From UBA4421 sp028228615 (GTDB lineage Bacteria; Pseudomonadota; Gammaproteobacteria; Pseudomonadales; Azotimanducaceae): a stretch of 64,000 bases of DNA. The notes below the pieces were generated by a model, which searched no databases, was not told the DNA's origin, and saw only the letters and a program-made list of their open reading frames with translations. The stretch covers positions 1-64,000 of the forward strand of contig JAOJBS010000001.1 of the NCBI GenBank assembly GCA_028228615.1, in the 5' to 3' direction. The position numbers and the translations under genes are program-made. Below, one piece after another: positions 34,486-42,703 of the stretch; positions within the stretch are counted from its first letter, which is position 1, and the number at the start of each line of letters is the position of its first letter.

Positions 34486-36285
34486 GTGCCAAATCCTAAC
34501 GTACGCAACGTCGCCATAATTGCCCACGTTGACCATGGTAAAACAACCTTGGTTGATTGCTTGCTTCAACAGACCGGAATGATCTCCGCCAGCTCCGCTG
34601 AGCGCATTATGGACAGCAACGATCTTGAAAAAGAACGCGGCATCACCATTCTCGCAAAAAATACCGCCATTCAATATCGCGATACTCAGATCAATATCGT
34701 TGATACCCCAGGACACGCCGACTTTGGTGGTGAGGTTGAGCGAATCCTTTCTATGGTTGACGCGGTATTGTTGCTTGTCGATGCGGTTGACGGCCCCATG
34801 CCACAAACACGTTTTGTTACGCAAAAGGCCTTCGCGTACGGGCTTAAGCCTATTGTTGTGGTCAATAAAATTGACCGTCCAGGCAGCGAGCCTTATCGCG
34901 TAATTGATGAGGTCTTTGAGCTGTTTGATAACTTGGGCGGCACAGATGAGCAGCTAGATTTCTCGACTGTTTATGCTTCAGCCATCAATGGTGTGGCTGG
35001 CTTAGAGCTAGATTCAGTTGCCGATGACATGACACCGCTTTTAGACATGTTGGTTGACCAGGTGCCGCCGCCAGAAGTGGATGAAAACGGTCCATTTCAA
35101 ATGCAGATCAGCTCCTTGGATTACTCTACTTACGAGGGTGTGATTGGTATTGGCAGAATTTCTCGCGGTCAGCTTGCGCGCAACCAACAAATTATTGCAG
35201 TTGACCGAGACGGCAAAGAGCGTAAGGGCAAGGTGGTGAACATTTATCGTCATCACGGTTTGGAACGTATTGATTCGCCTACTGCGACAGCGGGCGACAT
35301 TATCTGCCTAACCGGCGTAGACAAGATCAATATCTCCGACACGCTTTGCTCGCCTGACCAAGTTGACGCTATGACGCCGCTCACGGTTGATGAGCCCACA
35401 TTGTCTATGATGTTTTGTGTTAACAATTCGCCGCTTTCAGGCAAAGAGGGCAAGTATGTAACCAGCCGGCAGATCCGCGAGCGTTTATATACTGAGTCTT
35501 CTCACAACGTTGCTCTAGTTATTGAAGACACCGCAGACCCAGATAGATTTATGGTTTCTGGGCGAGGTGAGCTTCACTTGTCGGTGCTGATAGAAACCAT
35601 GCGCCGCGAAGGGTTTGAGTTGGCTGTGTCTAGGCCACAGGTCATTTACCGTGAAATAGACGGCGTTGTGCATGAGCCATACGAAACATTGACCATCGAC
35701 ATTGAAGACACGCACCAAGGTAAGGTGATGGAGTCGCTGGGTGACCGTCGCGGCGAACTACAAGAAATGCAGCCAGACGGCAAAGGTCGAGTGCGTCTAC
35801 AATTCCGAATTCCTAGCAGAGGTATTATGGGTTACCGCCCAGTGTTCCTCTCGCAAACTTCAGGCACAGGCATTATGTCATTTGCTTCTGACGGCTTTGG
35901 TCCGCGCACAGCGGATGATGTGGGTTCACGCAAGAACGGCGTGTTAATTGCAAATGCTCAGGGCAAGGCTGTTGGCTTTGCTTTGTTCAACTTGCAAAAC
36001 CGTGGCCGTATGATGGTTAAGCCAAACCAAATGGTTTACGAAGGTATGGTTGTTGGTATTCATGTGCGGTCAAACGACCTCACAGTGAATCCTCTGAAGG
36101 AAAAGAAGCAAACTAACGTACGTGCTTCGGGCACCGATGAGAACATCGTCTTGACCACGGCTTTGGAATTCACGCTAGAGCAAGCGCTAGAATTTATTGA
36201 CGACGATGAATTGGTAGAAGTAACGCCGGAGAACATCCGTGTGCGAAAGACGCTCTTGAAAGAAAATGAGCGTAAGCGCGCTTAG
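34486..36285 (+). CDS. typA: Translational GTPase TypA/BipA
   Basis: Ribosome-binding GTPase of the EF-G/LepA group needed for growth under stress and cold and for 50S assembly. G1 is AHVDHGKTT, G3 DTPGHADFGGEVER, G4 NKIDRPG. EF-G-like domains III and V follow (VSGRGELHLSVLIETMRREG and PSRGIMGYRPVFL), then the TypA-specific C-terminal domain (VRASGTDENIVLTTALEFTL). Length of 599 residues is standard. The start is GTG with AGAGGA eleven bases upstream. It is divergent from glnII, as in Pseudomonas. Confidence 0.97.
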   Translation: MPNPNVRNVAIIAHVDHGKTTLVDCLLQQTGMISASSAERIMDSNDLEKERGITILAKNTAIQYRDTQINIVDTPGHADFGGEVERILSMVDAVLLLVDAVDGPMPQTRFVTQKAFAYGLKPIVVVNKIDRPGSEPYRVIDEVFELFDNLGGTDEQLDFSTVYASAINGVAGLELDSVADDMTPLLDMLVDQVPPPEVDENGPFQMQISSLDYSTYEGVIGIGRISRGQLARNQQIIAVDRDGKERKGKVVNIYRHHGLERIDSPTATAGDIICLTGVDKINISDTLCSPDQVDAMTPLTVDEPTLSMMFCVNNSPLSGKEGKYVTSRQIRERLYTESSHNVALVIEDTADPDRFMVSGRGELHLSVLIETMRREGFELAVSRPQVIYREIDGVVHEPYETLTIDIEDTHQGKVMESLGDRRGELQEMQPDGKGRVRLQFRIPSRGIMGYRPVFLSQTSGTGIMSFASDGFGPRTADDVGSRKNGVLIANAQGKAVGFALFNLQNRGRMMVKPNQMVYEGMVVGIHVRSNDLTVNPLKEKKQTNVRASGTDENIVLTTALEFTLEQALEFIDDDELVEVTPENIRVRKTLLKENERKRA

Positions 36286-36297
36286 AGGACTGTAGGC

Positions 36298-36378
36298 TCG
36301 CGCTAGAACGTCAAAAGATTGAAATGCTTTTGTCGTTGTATCACGACCCTTTGAAAGGTATTCAAAAGCATTAGCGAG
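36298..36378 (+). other. Structured multi-stem element after typA
   Basis: Nested inverted repeats: a perfect 10-bp pair AATGCTTTTG/CAAAAGCATT (36323-36332 with 36363-36372), enclosing a GTCG/CGAC hairpin and a CCTTTGAAAGG palindrome, with outer CTCGC(GC)TA/TAGCGAG flanks. The layout resembles a three-way junction in RNA. There is no T-run, so simple intrinsic termination is unlikely. A TATAAT at 36412-36417 downstream could be the -10 of dtd. Confidence 0.45.
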
Positions 36379-36435
36379 AGTTTCTCAACGTTAGACTCGT
36401 CTCTGAGCCGCTATAATCGATACATGTGGTAGCCC

Positions 36436-36897
36436 ATGAAAGTAGTGTTACAACGAGTAAGCTCTGCTCAAGTGCAAATAAACGGAGCGGTAGTAGGCCA
36501 AATTAAAACCGGTGTCTTATTGTTGCTCGGCGTTGCGCCTGGTGATGATGAGGCGCAAGCCGATTGGCTGGTGGAAAAGATCCTCGCGCTAAGAATATTC
36601 CCAAATCTTAAGCCAAAACAAGACGACCCAACCTCCTCAACCAGCATGCAACTTGGGCTGGAAGAATCTAAAGGGGACGCGTTGGTCGTTTCTCAATTCA
36701 CCCTTTTCGCCGACGTGGCCAAAGGGCGTAGGCCTTCCTTTTCGGGTGCCGCAGAACCAGTTCTTGCCAACGAGTTATACGAATATTTCGTCGCCCAACT
36801 GGCATCAAGAGTGAATGTTCAAACGGGTCGCTTTGGCGCAGACATGCAGGTGACTTCGACCAATGACGGGCCGATTACGTTGATTCTAGAAAGATAA
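36436..36897 (+). CDS. dtd: D-aminoacyl-tRNA deacylase
   Basis: Removes D-amino acids (and glycine from tRNA-Ala) mischarged on tRNA. MKVVLQRVSSAQVQINGAVV is the N-terminus; SQFTLFADVAKGRRPSFSGA contains the catalytic SQFTL motif, and NDGPITLILE is the cross-subunit Gly-Pro motif. Length of 153 residues includes a small insertion (KPKQDDPTSSTS) before the usual MQLGL. It is on the + strand, downstream of typA, and converges on tatC. Confidence 0.95.
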   Translation: MKVVLQRVSSAQVQINGAVVGQIKTGVLLLLGVAPGDDEAQADWLVEKILALRIFPNLKPKQDDPTSSTSMQLGLEESKGDALVVSQFTLFADVAKGRRPSFSGAAEPVLANELYEYFVAQLASRVNVQTGRFGADMQVTSTNDGPITLILER

Positions 36898-36969
36898 AAG
36901 CGTGACAAGAGAAAACTCATTCAGCCATTGTTCTGGTCGCTTGTTCTCATTATGGGCGCATACCTAAGA

Positions 36970-37755
36970 TTATAGGCTTGGCTTGTCCGCCTCTTCTTCA
37001 GCGTCCTTCTTCTCTACGAACCGGGCCATGATTACGCCAAACTCAAACAACAGCCAAGAAGGTATTGCCAGTAACAACTGCGACACTACATCAGGTGGTG
37101 TCATGAGCATGCCCACAATGAAACAGCCAATAATCACATAGGGTCTTTTTCGGGCCATCTTGTCGGCTGTAGAAATACCTGTCCAAGCCAGCAAAAATGT
37201 CGCTACTGGAATCTCAAAAGCTAAGCCAAACGCCAGGAACATCTTCATTATGAAGTCTAGATAATAGGTAATATCTGGCATTACCTCAGCCACGTTAGGC
37301 GCGATGTTGAAGAAGAATTCGAATACCAACGGAAATACCAAGTAGTAGGCAAAAGAAATGCCGCAATAAAACAGCACAACGCTGGAGAAAAGCAGTGGGT
37401 AAGCAAACTTCTTTTCGTGGCGATACAGTCCGGGCGCAATGAAGCCCCACAGCTGATGCAGTAGAAAAGGAATACCAATAAACAAGGCGCAATAGGCAGA
37501 GAGTTTAAACGGCACAATAAAGGGTGATGCAACCTGGATAGCAACCATTTTGGTGCCTTCAGGCAGTACGGCAATCAGTGGCGCGGCAATCCACTCAAAC
37601 AACGGCGTACTGTAGTAATAAATGGGTATGAAAAGCAGGGCCACCAAGGCAAAGCTGCGCAGAATGCGTGTACGTAGCTCTATTAGGTGATCAAGAAACG
37701 GCTGCTCATGGTCGTCTACCGCTGTGTCTGGATCAATATTCTTGTCTTCACTCAC
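36970..37755 (-). CDS. tatC: Sec-independent protein translocase TatC
   Basis: Six-helix receptor that recognises twin-Arg signals. PFLDHLIELRTRILRSFALV is the conserved N-terminal cytoplasmic start, with the signal-binding Glu; QVASPFIVPFKLSAY and FGLAFEIPVATFLL mark later segments. Length of 261 residues. The gap to tatB is one base. The Tat candidates encoded in this window include the FAD oxidase and PLP enzyme at 10-13 kb. Confidence 0.97.
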   Translation of the reverse strand: MSEDKNIDPDTAVDDHEQPFLDHLIELRTRILRSFALVALLFIPIYYYSTPLFEWIAAPLIAVLPEGTKMVAIQVASPFIVPFKLSAYCALFIGIPFLLHQLWGFIAPGLYRHEKKFAYPLLFSSVVLFYCGISFAYYLVFPLVFEFFFNIAPNVAEVMPDITYYLDFIMKMFLAFGLAFEIPVATFLLAWTGISTADKMARKRPYVIIGCFIVGMLMTPPDVVSQLLLAIPSWLLFEFGVIMARFVEKKDAEEEADKPSL

Positions 37756-37756
37756 G

Positions 37757-38260
37757 CTAGTTAGTCTTATCGTTTTCGTCTTTCAGTAAGGCTTGCTTGC
37801 GTAAGTAAGCTGCCTCAACTTCGGCATCAGTTCTAGGGGGAGGGCTTGTCTGCTCTGTCAGATCCTCTGTTGAATTATTTGCAGTCGCGTCTGCCTCTGA
37901 CAACAGTTTGTTTTCGTCCTCGGCGCTTGCGGTCTCTGCTTCGGTAGTTCCAGCGATATCCGGCATGATGCTGTTCGCGTCCACAGCAGTTTGTTGGCTG
38001 AGCGCGTCTGTACCGGCTTTAACTTCCTCCTCTATTCGCCGCATCTCTTCCATCACCGCTTCGTTGTGCAGTTGGCGACGGATACCGTCCATGTCGATCT
38101 CTTTTTCTATTTCGTTCTTCACGCCAGTAAAAGATCTTTGTAGTCGCCCCACCCATAAACCTAAGGTTCGTAGCGTTTCAGGCAGGCGCTCTGGCCCAAT
38201 CACCAGCAGGATCACCACTATGATGACCATAGTTTCAATTGTGCTTATGCCATCAAACAT
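37757..38260 (-). CDS. tatB: Sec-independent protein translocase TatB
   Basis: Partner of TatC in substrate recognition. The N-terminal helix MFDGISTIETMVIIVVILL is followed by the IGPERLPETLRTLGLWVGRL hinge and amphipathic helix with the conserved Glu and Pro, then a long acidic, flexible tail. At 167 residues it fits TatB. The gene lies between tatA (54 bases upstream) and tatC (1 base downstream). Confidence 0.95.
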   Translation of the reverse strand: MFDGISTIETMVIIVVILLVIGPERLPETLRTLGLWVGRLQRSFTGVKNEIEKEIDMDGIRRQLHNEAVMEEMRRIEEEVKAGTDALSQQTAVDANSIMPDIAGTTEAETASAEDENKLLSEADATANNSTEDLTEQTSPPPRTDAEVEAAYLRKQALLKDENDKTN

Positions 38261-38313
38261 TATGCAATGACGCAGTTAGAGAGTGTTGTGAAGGGTGCAT
38301 GGTAAAGGCAAGC

Positions 38314-38559
38314 TTACGGAGTTTTATGCTCTTCTTTGCTCTGGGCAGACTCGGTAGTTTGAGTCTCACCATTGATGACCTTAGCTTGGGCTGCCGACGC
38401 ATCTTTATCTTCAGCTTTATCTTCCTCAGAAACAGCGCTTCTAAATCCTTTGATAGCACTGCCTAAGTCTGAGCCAATGTTTTTTAGTCGCTTGGGTCCA
38501 AATACCAATAGAACGATGGCTAGAATTACCAGTAGTTCAGTCATTCCTAATCCAAACAT
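38314..38559 (-). CDS. tatA: Sec-independent protein translocase TatA
   Basis: Pore-forming subunit of the Tat system. A short N-terminal helix (MTELLVILAIVLLVFG) leads into PKRLKNIGSDLGSAIKGFRS, the amphipathic helix with the conserved FG and K residues, and an acidic tail. Length of 81 residues is typical. It is the first tat gene after hisE, 150 bases downstream of it. Confidence 0.95.
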   Translation of the reverse strand: MFGLGMTELLVILAIVLLVFGPKRLKNIGSDLGSAIKGFRSAVSEEDKAEDKDASAAQAKVINGETQTTESAQSKEEHKTP

Positions 38560-38708
38560 GTTCTTACTCCGTTCTCGTAATTTGTATAAGTTGTTACTTC
38601 AGAGCCTATTGCTAAGTCAATTTAAAAGCTTACTGCCTATTTTGAAGCATAGATATTGTCGCAAATAACGCCTTAGTTTTGCCTGTAACGCTACGTTTGC
38701 CAGAAAGG

Positions 38709-39035
38709 CTATTCCCGCCCGGCTTTTTCTTCAATACCGCCAATGCCAAACCGATCAGCTAATTCTTCCAGTACATCTTGGGCAGTTAGGTCTAAATCGC
38801 TCAGCATCACCATTGAGTGAAACCAAAGGTCAGCTACCTCTTTTATAACTTCATCTTTTTGCGTTGGATCCATCTCGGCGTCCTTCGCGGCAATAATGAC
38901 CTCTGTCGCTTCCTCACCAATTTTTTCCAGAATTTTGTTCAGCCCCGCTTGGTGCAGCGATGCGACATAAGATTCACCCGCGCGCTGGTTTTTTCTGTCT
39001 GCAAGAACTTCAGTTAAGTCATCTAGTATGTTCAT
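38709..39035 (-). CDS. hisE: Phosphoribosyl-ATP pyrophosphatase
   Basis: Second step of histidine synthesis: hydrolyses phosphoribosyl-ATP to phosphoribosyl-AMP. All-alpha MazG-like fold with GLNKILEKIGEEATEVIIAA and KEVADLWFHSMVML as metal-binding blocks. Length of 108 residues is that of monofunctional HisE. In Pseudomonas hisI precedes hisE here, between ubiB and hisE; that interval (39036-39121) is empty in this window, so hisI must be elsewhere or the step is done otherwise. Confidence 0.95.
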   Translation of the reverse strand: MNILDDLTEVLADRKNQRAGESYVASLHQAGLNKILEKIGEEATEVIIAAKDAEMDPTQKDEVIKEVADLWFHSMVMLSDLDLTAQDVLEELADRFGIGGIEEKAGRE

Positions 39036-39121
39036 CTGATTTCCTCATCAACTGCAGCCATTATTGCCCGGGCTCATGGTGAAGGACAGGCCTATTGGTG
39101 AGTTTATACCTAAACGCTCGC

Positions 39122-40741
39122 TTAGTTTGCGCTAAATACTAAGGGTAGCAATGATGCCATGCCAGATTCGCCGCCGGTTTCGCCGGCCAAATTTGCGCCA
39201 AATATGGCCGCACAAGCAACAATAACAATCAAAACAAAAAGGCCGCGTCTTCGCTTGCGCTGCATCTGTGCCAGCTGATCCTGCAGCTGACGAATTTCGT
39301 TGTTTTGCTTAGCCAGCTCAAGTCGCAAGGTCATCTGACCGTCGTCTTTCAGTAATTGCGGTAAGCGGTGTAATTCTGATAAAAGTTTGGGTCCTTGTTC
39401 CGCCAGATCTGTAATGATCGCCAGTGGACCAAGGTTGCGCTGGGCCCAGCGCTGCATAAAGGGCTCTGCGGTCTCCCAAAGATCCAACTCGGGGTATAAC
39501 TGCCTGCCCAGTCCTTCTATGTACAGTAGCGTCTTTTGTAGCAACACCAGCTGCGGCTGAATTTCCATTTCAAATTCGCTGGCGGTCTGCAAAAGCTCGC
39601 CCATAAACGGACCAAAAGAAATTTCGCTCAGCGGCTTAGCAAAAATCGGTTCGCAGACTGCTTCTATAACCGCCTCAAATGCATCTGGGTCCGTGGTGAT
39701 AGGTACCCAGCCGGAGCGAATGTGTAGGTCTACTACCTTGCGATAATCTCGGTGGAAAAAAGCCAAGATATTTTGCGCCAGGTAGAATTTATCTTCATCG
39801 GTAAGCGACCCCACAATGGCGCAGTCTAGGGCTACATACATCGGATCGCTTGGATTTGATACGTCAATTAGAACATTGCCAGGGTGCATGTCCGCATGGA
39901 AAAAGTTGTGTTCAAAGACTTGGGTGAAAAAAGTTTCCACGCCTTTGTGCGCAAGCACGCGCATATCTATGTTTGCCGCCTTTAGCGCTTCCACATTGCC
40001 AATAGACGGCGCAAATATTTGCTCCATCACCAGCATATTGTGTCGTGTGAACTGAGCATAAAGTCGGGGAACATAAAGCAGCGAAGAATCTGCAAAGTTA
40101 CGCCTGAGTTGAATTTGATTGCGCGCCTCGCTGAACATATTCAATTCAAGTAACAGCGTCTCTAAGTGGTCCTGCATAACTCGTGGCAGGTGTATGCGCC
40201 GAACTATCGCAAAGCGGCTATCCAAATATTTAGCAATATGAATAAGCAGTGTCATGTCGCGGTTTATCTGGGTTTCAATATTGGGGCGCACAATTTTGAT
40301 AACCACCGCAGTACCGTTTTGCAATTTTGCTTGGTGCACTTGCGCGATCGAAGCACTGGCGATAGGGGTGGGGTCAATGGACAGAAAAGCGTCGGTCTGG
40401 CCGGTAGATTTTTCTACCTCAGTCTGAATGTCCAAATTTGCAACAGGGTCTACTTTGTCTTGAAGTTTAGCTAACGCTTGGCAGACTTCGATACCGAGTA
40501 TGTCGGGTCGTGTGGAAAGCAGTTGGCCTATCTTTATATAGACTGGCCCCATTTGTTCCAGCGTATGCAGTAAGCGTAAGCCCAACGGCTTTTTGCCAAG
40601 CGGCAAAATGGTTTGTAGAAATATTACTGTCCACCGCACTGGTCGGTTGGGAATAGACTGAGCAGGTATAAAATGATGCAGCCTGTTGCCAAAGCACTTG
40701 CTAACAAGTTTGAGTAACTGTAGCCAATCCGCCCGGGTCAT
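39122..40741 (-). CDS. ubiB: Ubiquinone biosynthesis protein UbiB (ABC1 kinase-like)
   Basis: Atypical kinase/ATPase needed for ubiquinone synthesis, membrane-associated. The family KxGQ motif is in YIKIGQLLSTRPD; the Ala-rich loop appears as SASIAQVHQA; HADMHPGNVL is the catalytic loop and ALDCAIVGSL replaces the classic DFG region. The C-terminus holds a Gln/Arg-rich coiled coil and a membrane segment (LFVLIVIVACAAIFGANL). Length of 539 residues is normal. Its ATG overlaps the ubiJ stop by four bases. Confidence 0.96.
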   Translation of the reverse strand: MTRADWLQLLKLVSKCFGNRLHHFIPAQSIPNRPVRWTVIFLQTILPLGKKPLGLRLLHTLEQMGPVYIKIGQLLSTRPDILGIEVCQALAKLQDKVDPVANLDIQTEVEKSTGQTDAFLSIDPTPIASASIAQVHQAKLQNGTAVVIKIVRPNIETQINRDMTLLIHIAKYLDSRFAIVRRIHLPRVMQDHLETLLLELNMFSEARNQIQLRRNFADSSLLYVPRLYAQFTRHNMLVMEQIFAPSIGNVEALKAANIDMRVLAHKGVETFFTQVFEHNFFHADMHPGNVLIDVSNPSDPMYVALDCAIVGSLTDEDKFYLAQNILAFFHRDYRKVVDLHIRSGWVPITTDPDAFEAVIEAVCEPIFAKPLSEISFGPFMGELLQTASEFEMEIQPQLVLLQKTLLYIEGLGRQLYPELDLWETAEPFMQRWAQRNLGPLAIITDLAEQGPKLLSELHRLPQLLKDDGQMTLRLELAKQNNEIRQLQDQLAQMQRKRRRGLFVLIVIVACAAIFGANLAGETGGESGMASLLPLVFSAN

Positions 40742-41370
40742 GGGTTGGTGGCGTCCCGCTTTGTACGTTCTCGATCTAAGATCTTTGCGCTCAATCTATC
40801 CACACGTAAACGCAACGCATCTAGCTCAGCAAGGTGATCAGTGAACGCTTCTGTGCTGGTGAAGCGGTCGGCTATTTTGCTGCTGGCATTGTGCGCAATA
40901 TCCTCGCCGAGATTTGATGCGAACTTTGTCAAAGCGGACAACCCCATTTCTAAGGCCGCCGCTACCTTGTTTGCTCTCTGTGCGCCGAGTACCGAGCCCA
41001 GTGGCGTTACTAAATCGGGATAAAAGTCTTTGCTAAGTGCGCTCAATTCTAACAACAGCGTTTCGTCTCCATCAATCTGGATTGCTGTAGAGCTACCGCC
41101 ACTTGCTAAAGCCTTGACCAAATTCGGCGCACTGCCCTGAATGGCCACATTGGGATTGGTTGCCGGGCCGTTGCGCAGTTCAATACTCTTTTCACCTAAG
41201 ACTAGGTGCCACACCTTTGTTGGCGCAGTGCACCGGATCTCAATGATTTGCCCAGCAATAGGCGCCATTTTTCTGGCAAGCGTAGGGTCTAGGGCCGCCG
41301 CTTGGCGGCAAATTAGATTGACAAAATCTGCTAAAAATTTTTCGAGTATTTCAATTGTTGCGAAACCCAT
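40738..41370 (-). CDS. ubiJ: Ubiquinone biosynthesis accessory factor UbiJ (SCP2 domain)
   Basis: Lipid-binding SCP2-domain protein that, with UbiK, organises the ubiquinone-synthesis complex. The SCP2 core is EIRCTAPTKVWHLVLGEKSI and PNLVKALASGG; a C-terminal helical segment (DHLAELDALRLRVDRLSAKI) is predicted to form a coiled coil. Length of 210 residues fits. Order ubiE-ubiJ-ubiB is conserved; the gap to ubiE is 9 bases and it overlaps ubiB by four. Confidence 0.93.
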   Translation of the reverse strand: MGFATIEILEKFLADFVNLICRQAAALDPTLARKMAPIAGQIIEIRCTAPTKVWHLVLGEKSIELRNGPATNPNVAIQGSAPNLVKALASGGSSTAIQIDGDETLLLELSALSKDFYPDLVTPLGSVLGAQRANKVAAALEMGLSALTKFASNLGEDIAHNASSKIADRFTSTEAFTDHLAELDALRLRVDRLSAKILDRERTKRDATNP

Positions 41371-41379
41371 AGCAACGCT

Positions 41380-42168
41380 CTAGTTAGCAGCCAAAGGCTT
41401 AACGCCGCGGTGAATGGCGGCTACGCCACCGACTAGATTGTGATACTGAGTTTCTTCAAAGCCTGCGTCTTCAAACATCTGTTTCAGCGCTTTTTGGTCT
41501 GGGTGGACGCGAATTGAATCTACCAAATATTGATAAGGTTGGGCGTCGCCAACGAAAAATTTGCCCACTGGAGGCCATAATGTTTGAAAAACTTTATAGG
41601 CAGATTCTAATAATGGATCTTGTGGTTTAGAAAACTCCAACACCAATAATGGCGCGCCTGGTTTGAGTACGCGCAGTAACTCGCCTAAGGCTTGATCTTT
41701 GTCTGTGAAGTTTCTAATACCAAAGCTGATGCACGCGCAGTCGAATGAGTTGTCGGCAAAGGGCAGTGCTTCTGCCGGAGCGCGGCAGAATTGCACCTGA
41801 GACATGCCTTCATCAAGGAGCCTGTTGCGACCTACTCGCATCATGGGTTCGTTCAGATCGGTCAATATCACCCGCCCGGTTTCCCCAACAACTGGTGCAA
41901 ACAGTTCAGCCATATCTCCGGTGCCGCCCGCTAAGTCCAGTATGTTGTGTCCGGTTCGCGCACCTGACATTTGCAGCACCATGCGCTTAAAAATGCGGTG
42001 GGTGCCGAAGGACATAAGATCGTTCATTACGTCGTAACGATCGGCCACCGCTTTAAACACGTCGCCCACGCGCTTGGTTTTTTCTTCAGGGGAGACTTTT
42101 TGATAACCGAAGTTAACCTCTTCCTGAGCATGGTTTGCCGCTTGTGCGTTCTCTTTTACATCAGACAT
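41380..42168 (-). CDS. ubiE: Ubiquinone/menaquinone C-methyltransferase
   Basis: S-adenosylmethionine-dependent methyltransferase of ubiquinone (and menaquinone) synthesis. VADRYDVMNDLMSFGTHRIF is the N-terminal signature, LDLAGGTGDMAELFA motif I of the SAM site, and ACISFGIRNFTDKDQALGEL the conserved core strand. Length of 262 residues includes an acidic 25-residue N-terminal extension. First gene of the ubiE-ubiJ-ubiB run. Confidence 0.96.
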   Translation of the reverse strand: MSDVKENAQAANHAQEEVNFGYQKVSPEEKTKRVGDVFKAVADRYDVMNDLMSFGTHRIFKRMVLQMSGARTGHNILDLAGGTGDMAELFAPVVGETGRVILTDLNEPMMRVGRNRLLDEGMSQVQFCRAPAEALPFADNSFDCACISFGIRNFTDKDQALGELLRVLKPGAPLLVLEFSKPQDPLLESAYKVFQTLWPPVGKFFVGDAQPYQYLVDSIRVHPDQKALKQMFEDAGFEETQYHNLVGGVAAIHRGVKPLAAN

Positions 42169-42311
42169 ATGTGGACTTATCTTTCTTTGTTTAAGGCGTT
42201 TGCTTAGGGTCGTCTTTTAAAGGGCTTTCCGCTTACTGTCTGTACTCTTTGTACTTTCAGTTCTCTCTATATATCTATATATACGAGGGGTCAGCAGACC
42301 ATACGTAACGG

Positions 42312-42695
42312 TCAGCTTTTTGGCGACCATTGATTCACCGGAATATTCGGCAGTCGTGAGGCATTGGCTTGTTTAAGATCAGTTAAATAGTCCTGCCAAA
42401 AGGTATCTTGATTGCTGCCTATCTCATTCAAGTATGACCACGCAAATATGCCGGTGTCGTGACCATCGTCAAAGGTAATGCGGATGGCATAGTTGCCAAC
42501 GGCTTCGATTTGTTTAATGCCTACATTCTTTTTGCCGGTTTGTAGCTTACGTTCTTCGCTAGAATGTCCGCGCACTTCAGCAGACGGAGAGTACACGCGG
42601 AGTAACTCAGCGGGCAAATTAAAGGTCACGTCCTCCCAGCGAATTTCCAGCACATGGGCAATTTTATGGTAGGTAATATTTGTCGGTGCTTGCAT
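42312..42695 (-). CDS. DUF971 protein (gamma-butyrobetaine hydroxylase-like N-terminal domain)
   Basis: Small stand-alone domain related to the N-terminus of gamma-butyrobetaine hydroxylase. YHKIAHVLEIRWEDVTFNLP and LPAELLRVYSPSAEVRGHS open the domain, and IEAVGNYAIRITFDDGHDTG with IFAWSYLNEIG closes it. No metal-binding Cys/His set of the full hydroxylase is present. Length of 127 residues is normal. It lies 8 bases downstream of hslU on the same strand, an arrangement shared with Pseudomonas; the role is unknown. Confidence 0.88.
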   Translation of the reverse strand: MQAPTNITYHKIAHVLEIRWEDVTFNLPAELLRVYSPSAEVRGHSSEERKLQTGKKNVGIKQIEAVGNYAIRITFDDGHDTGIFAWSYLNEIGSNQDTFWQDYLTDLKQANASRLPNIPVNQWSPKS

Positions 42696-42703
42696 GACAG
42701 CCT

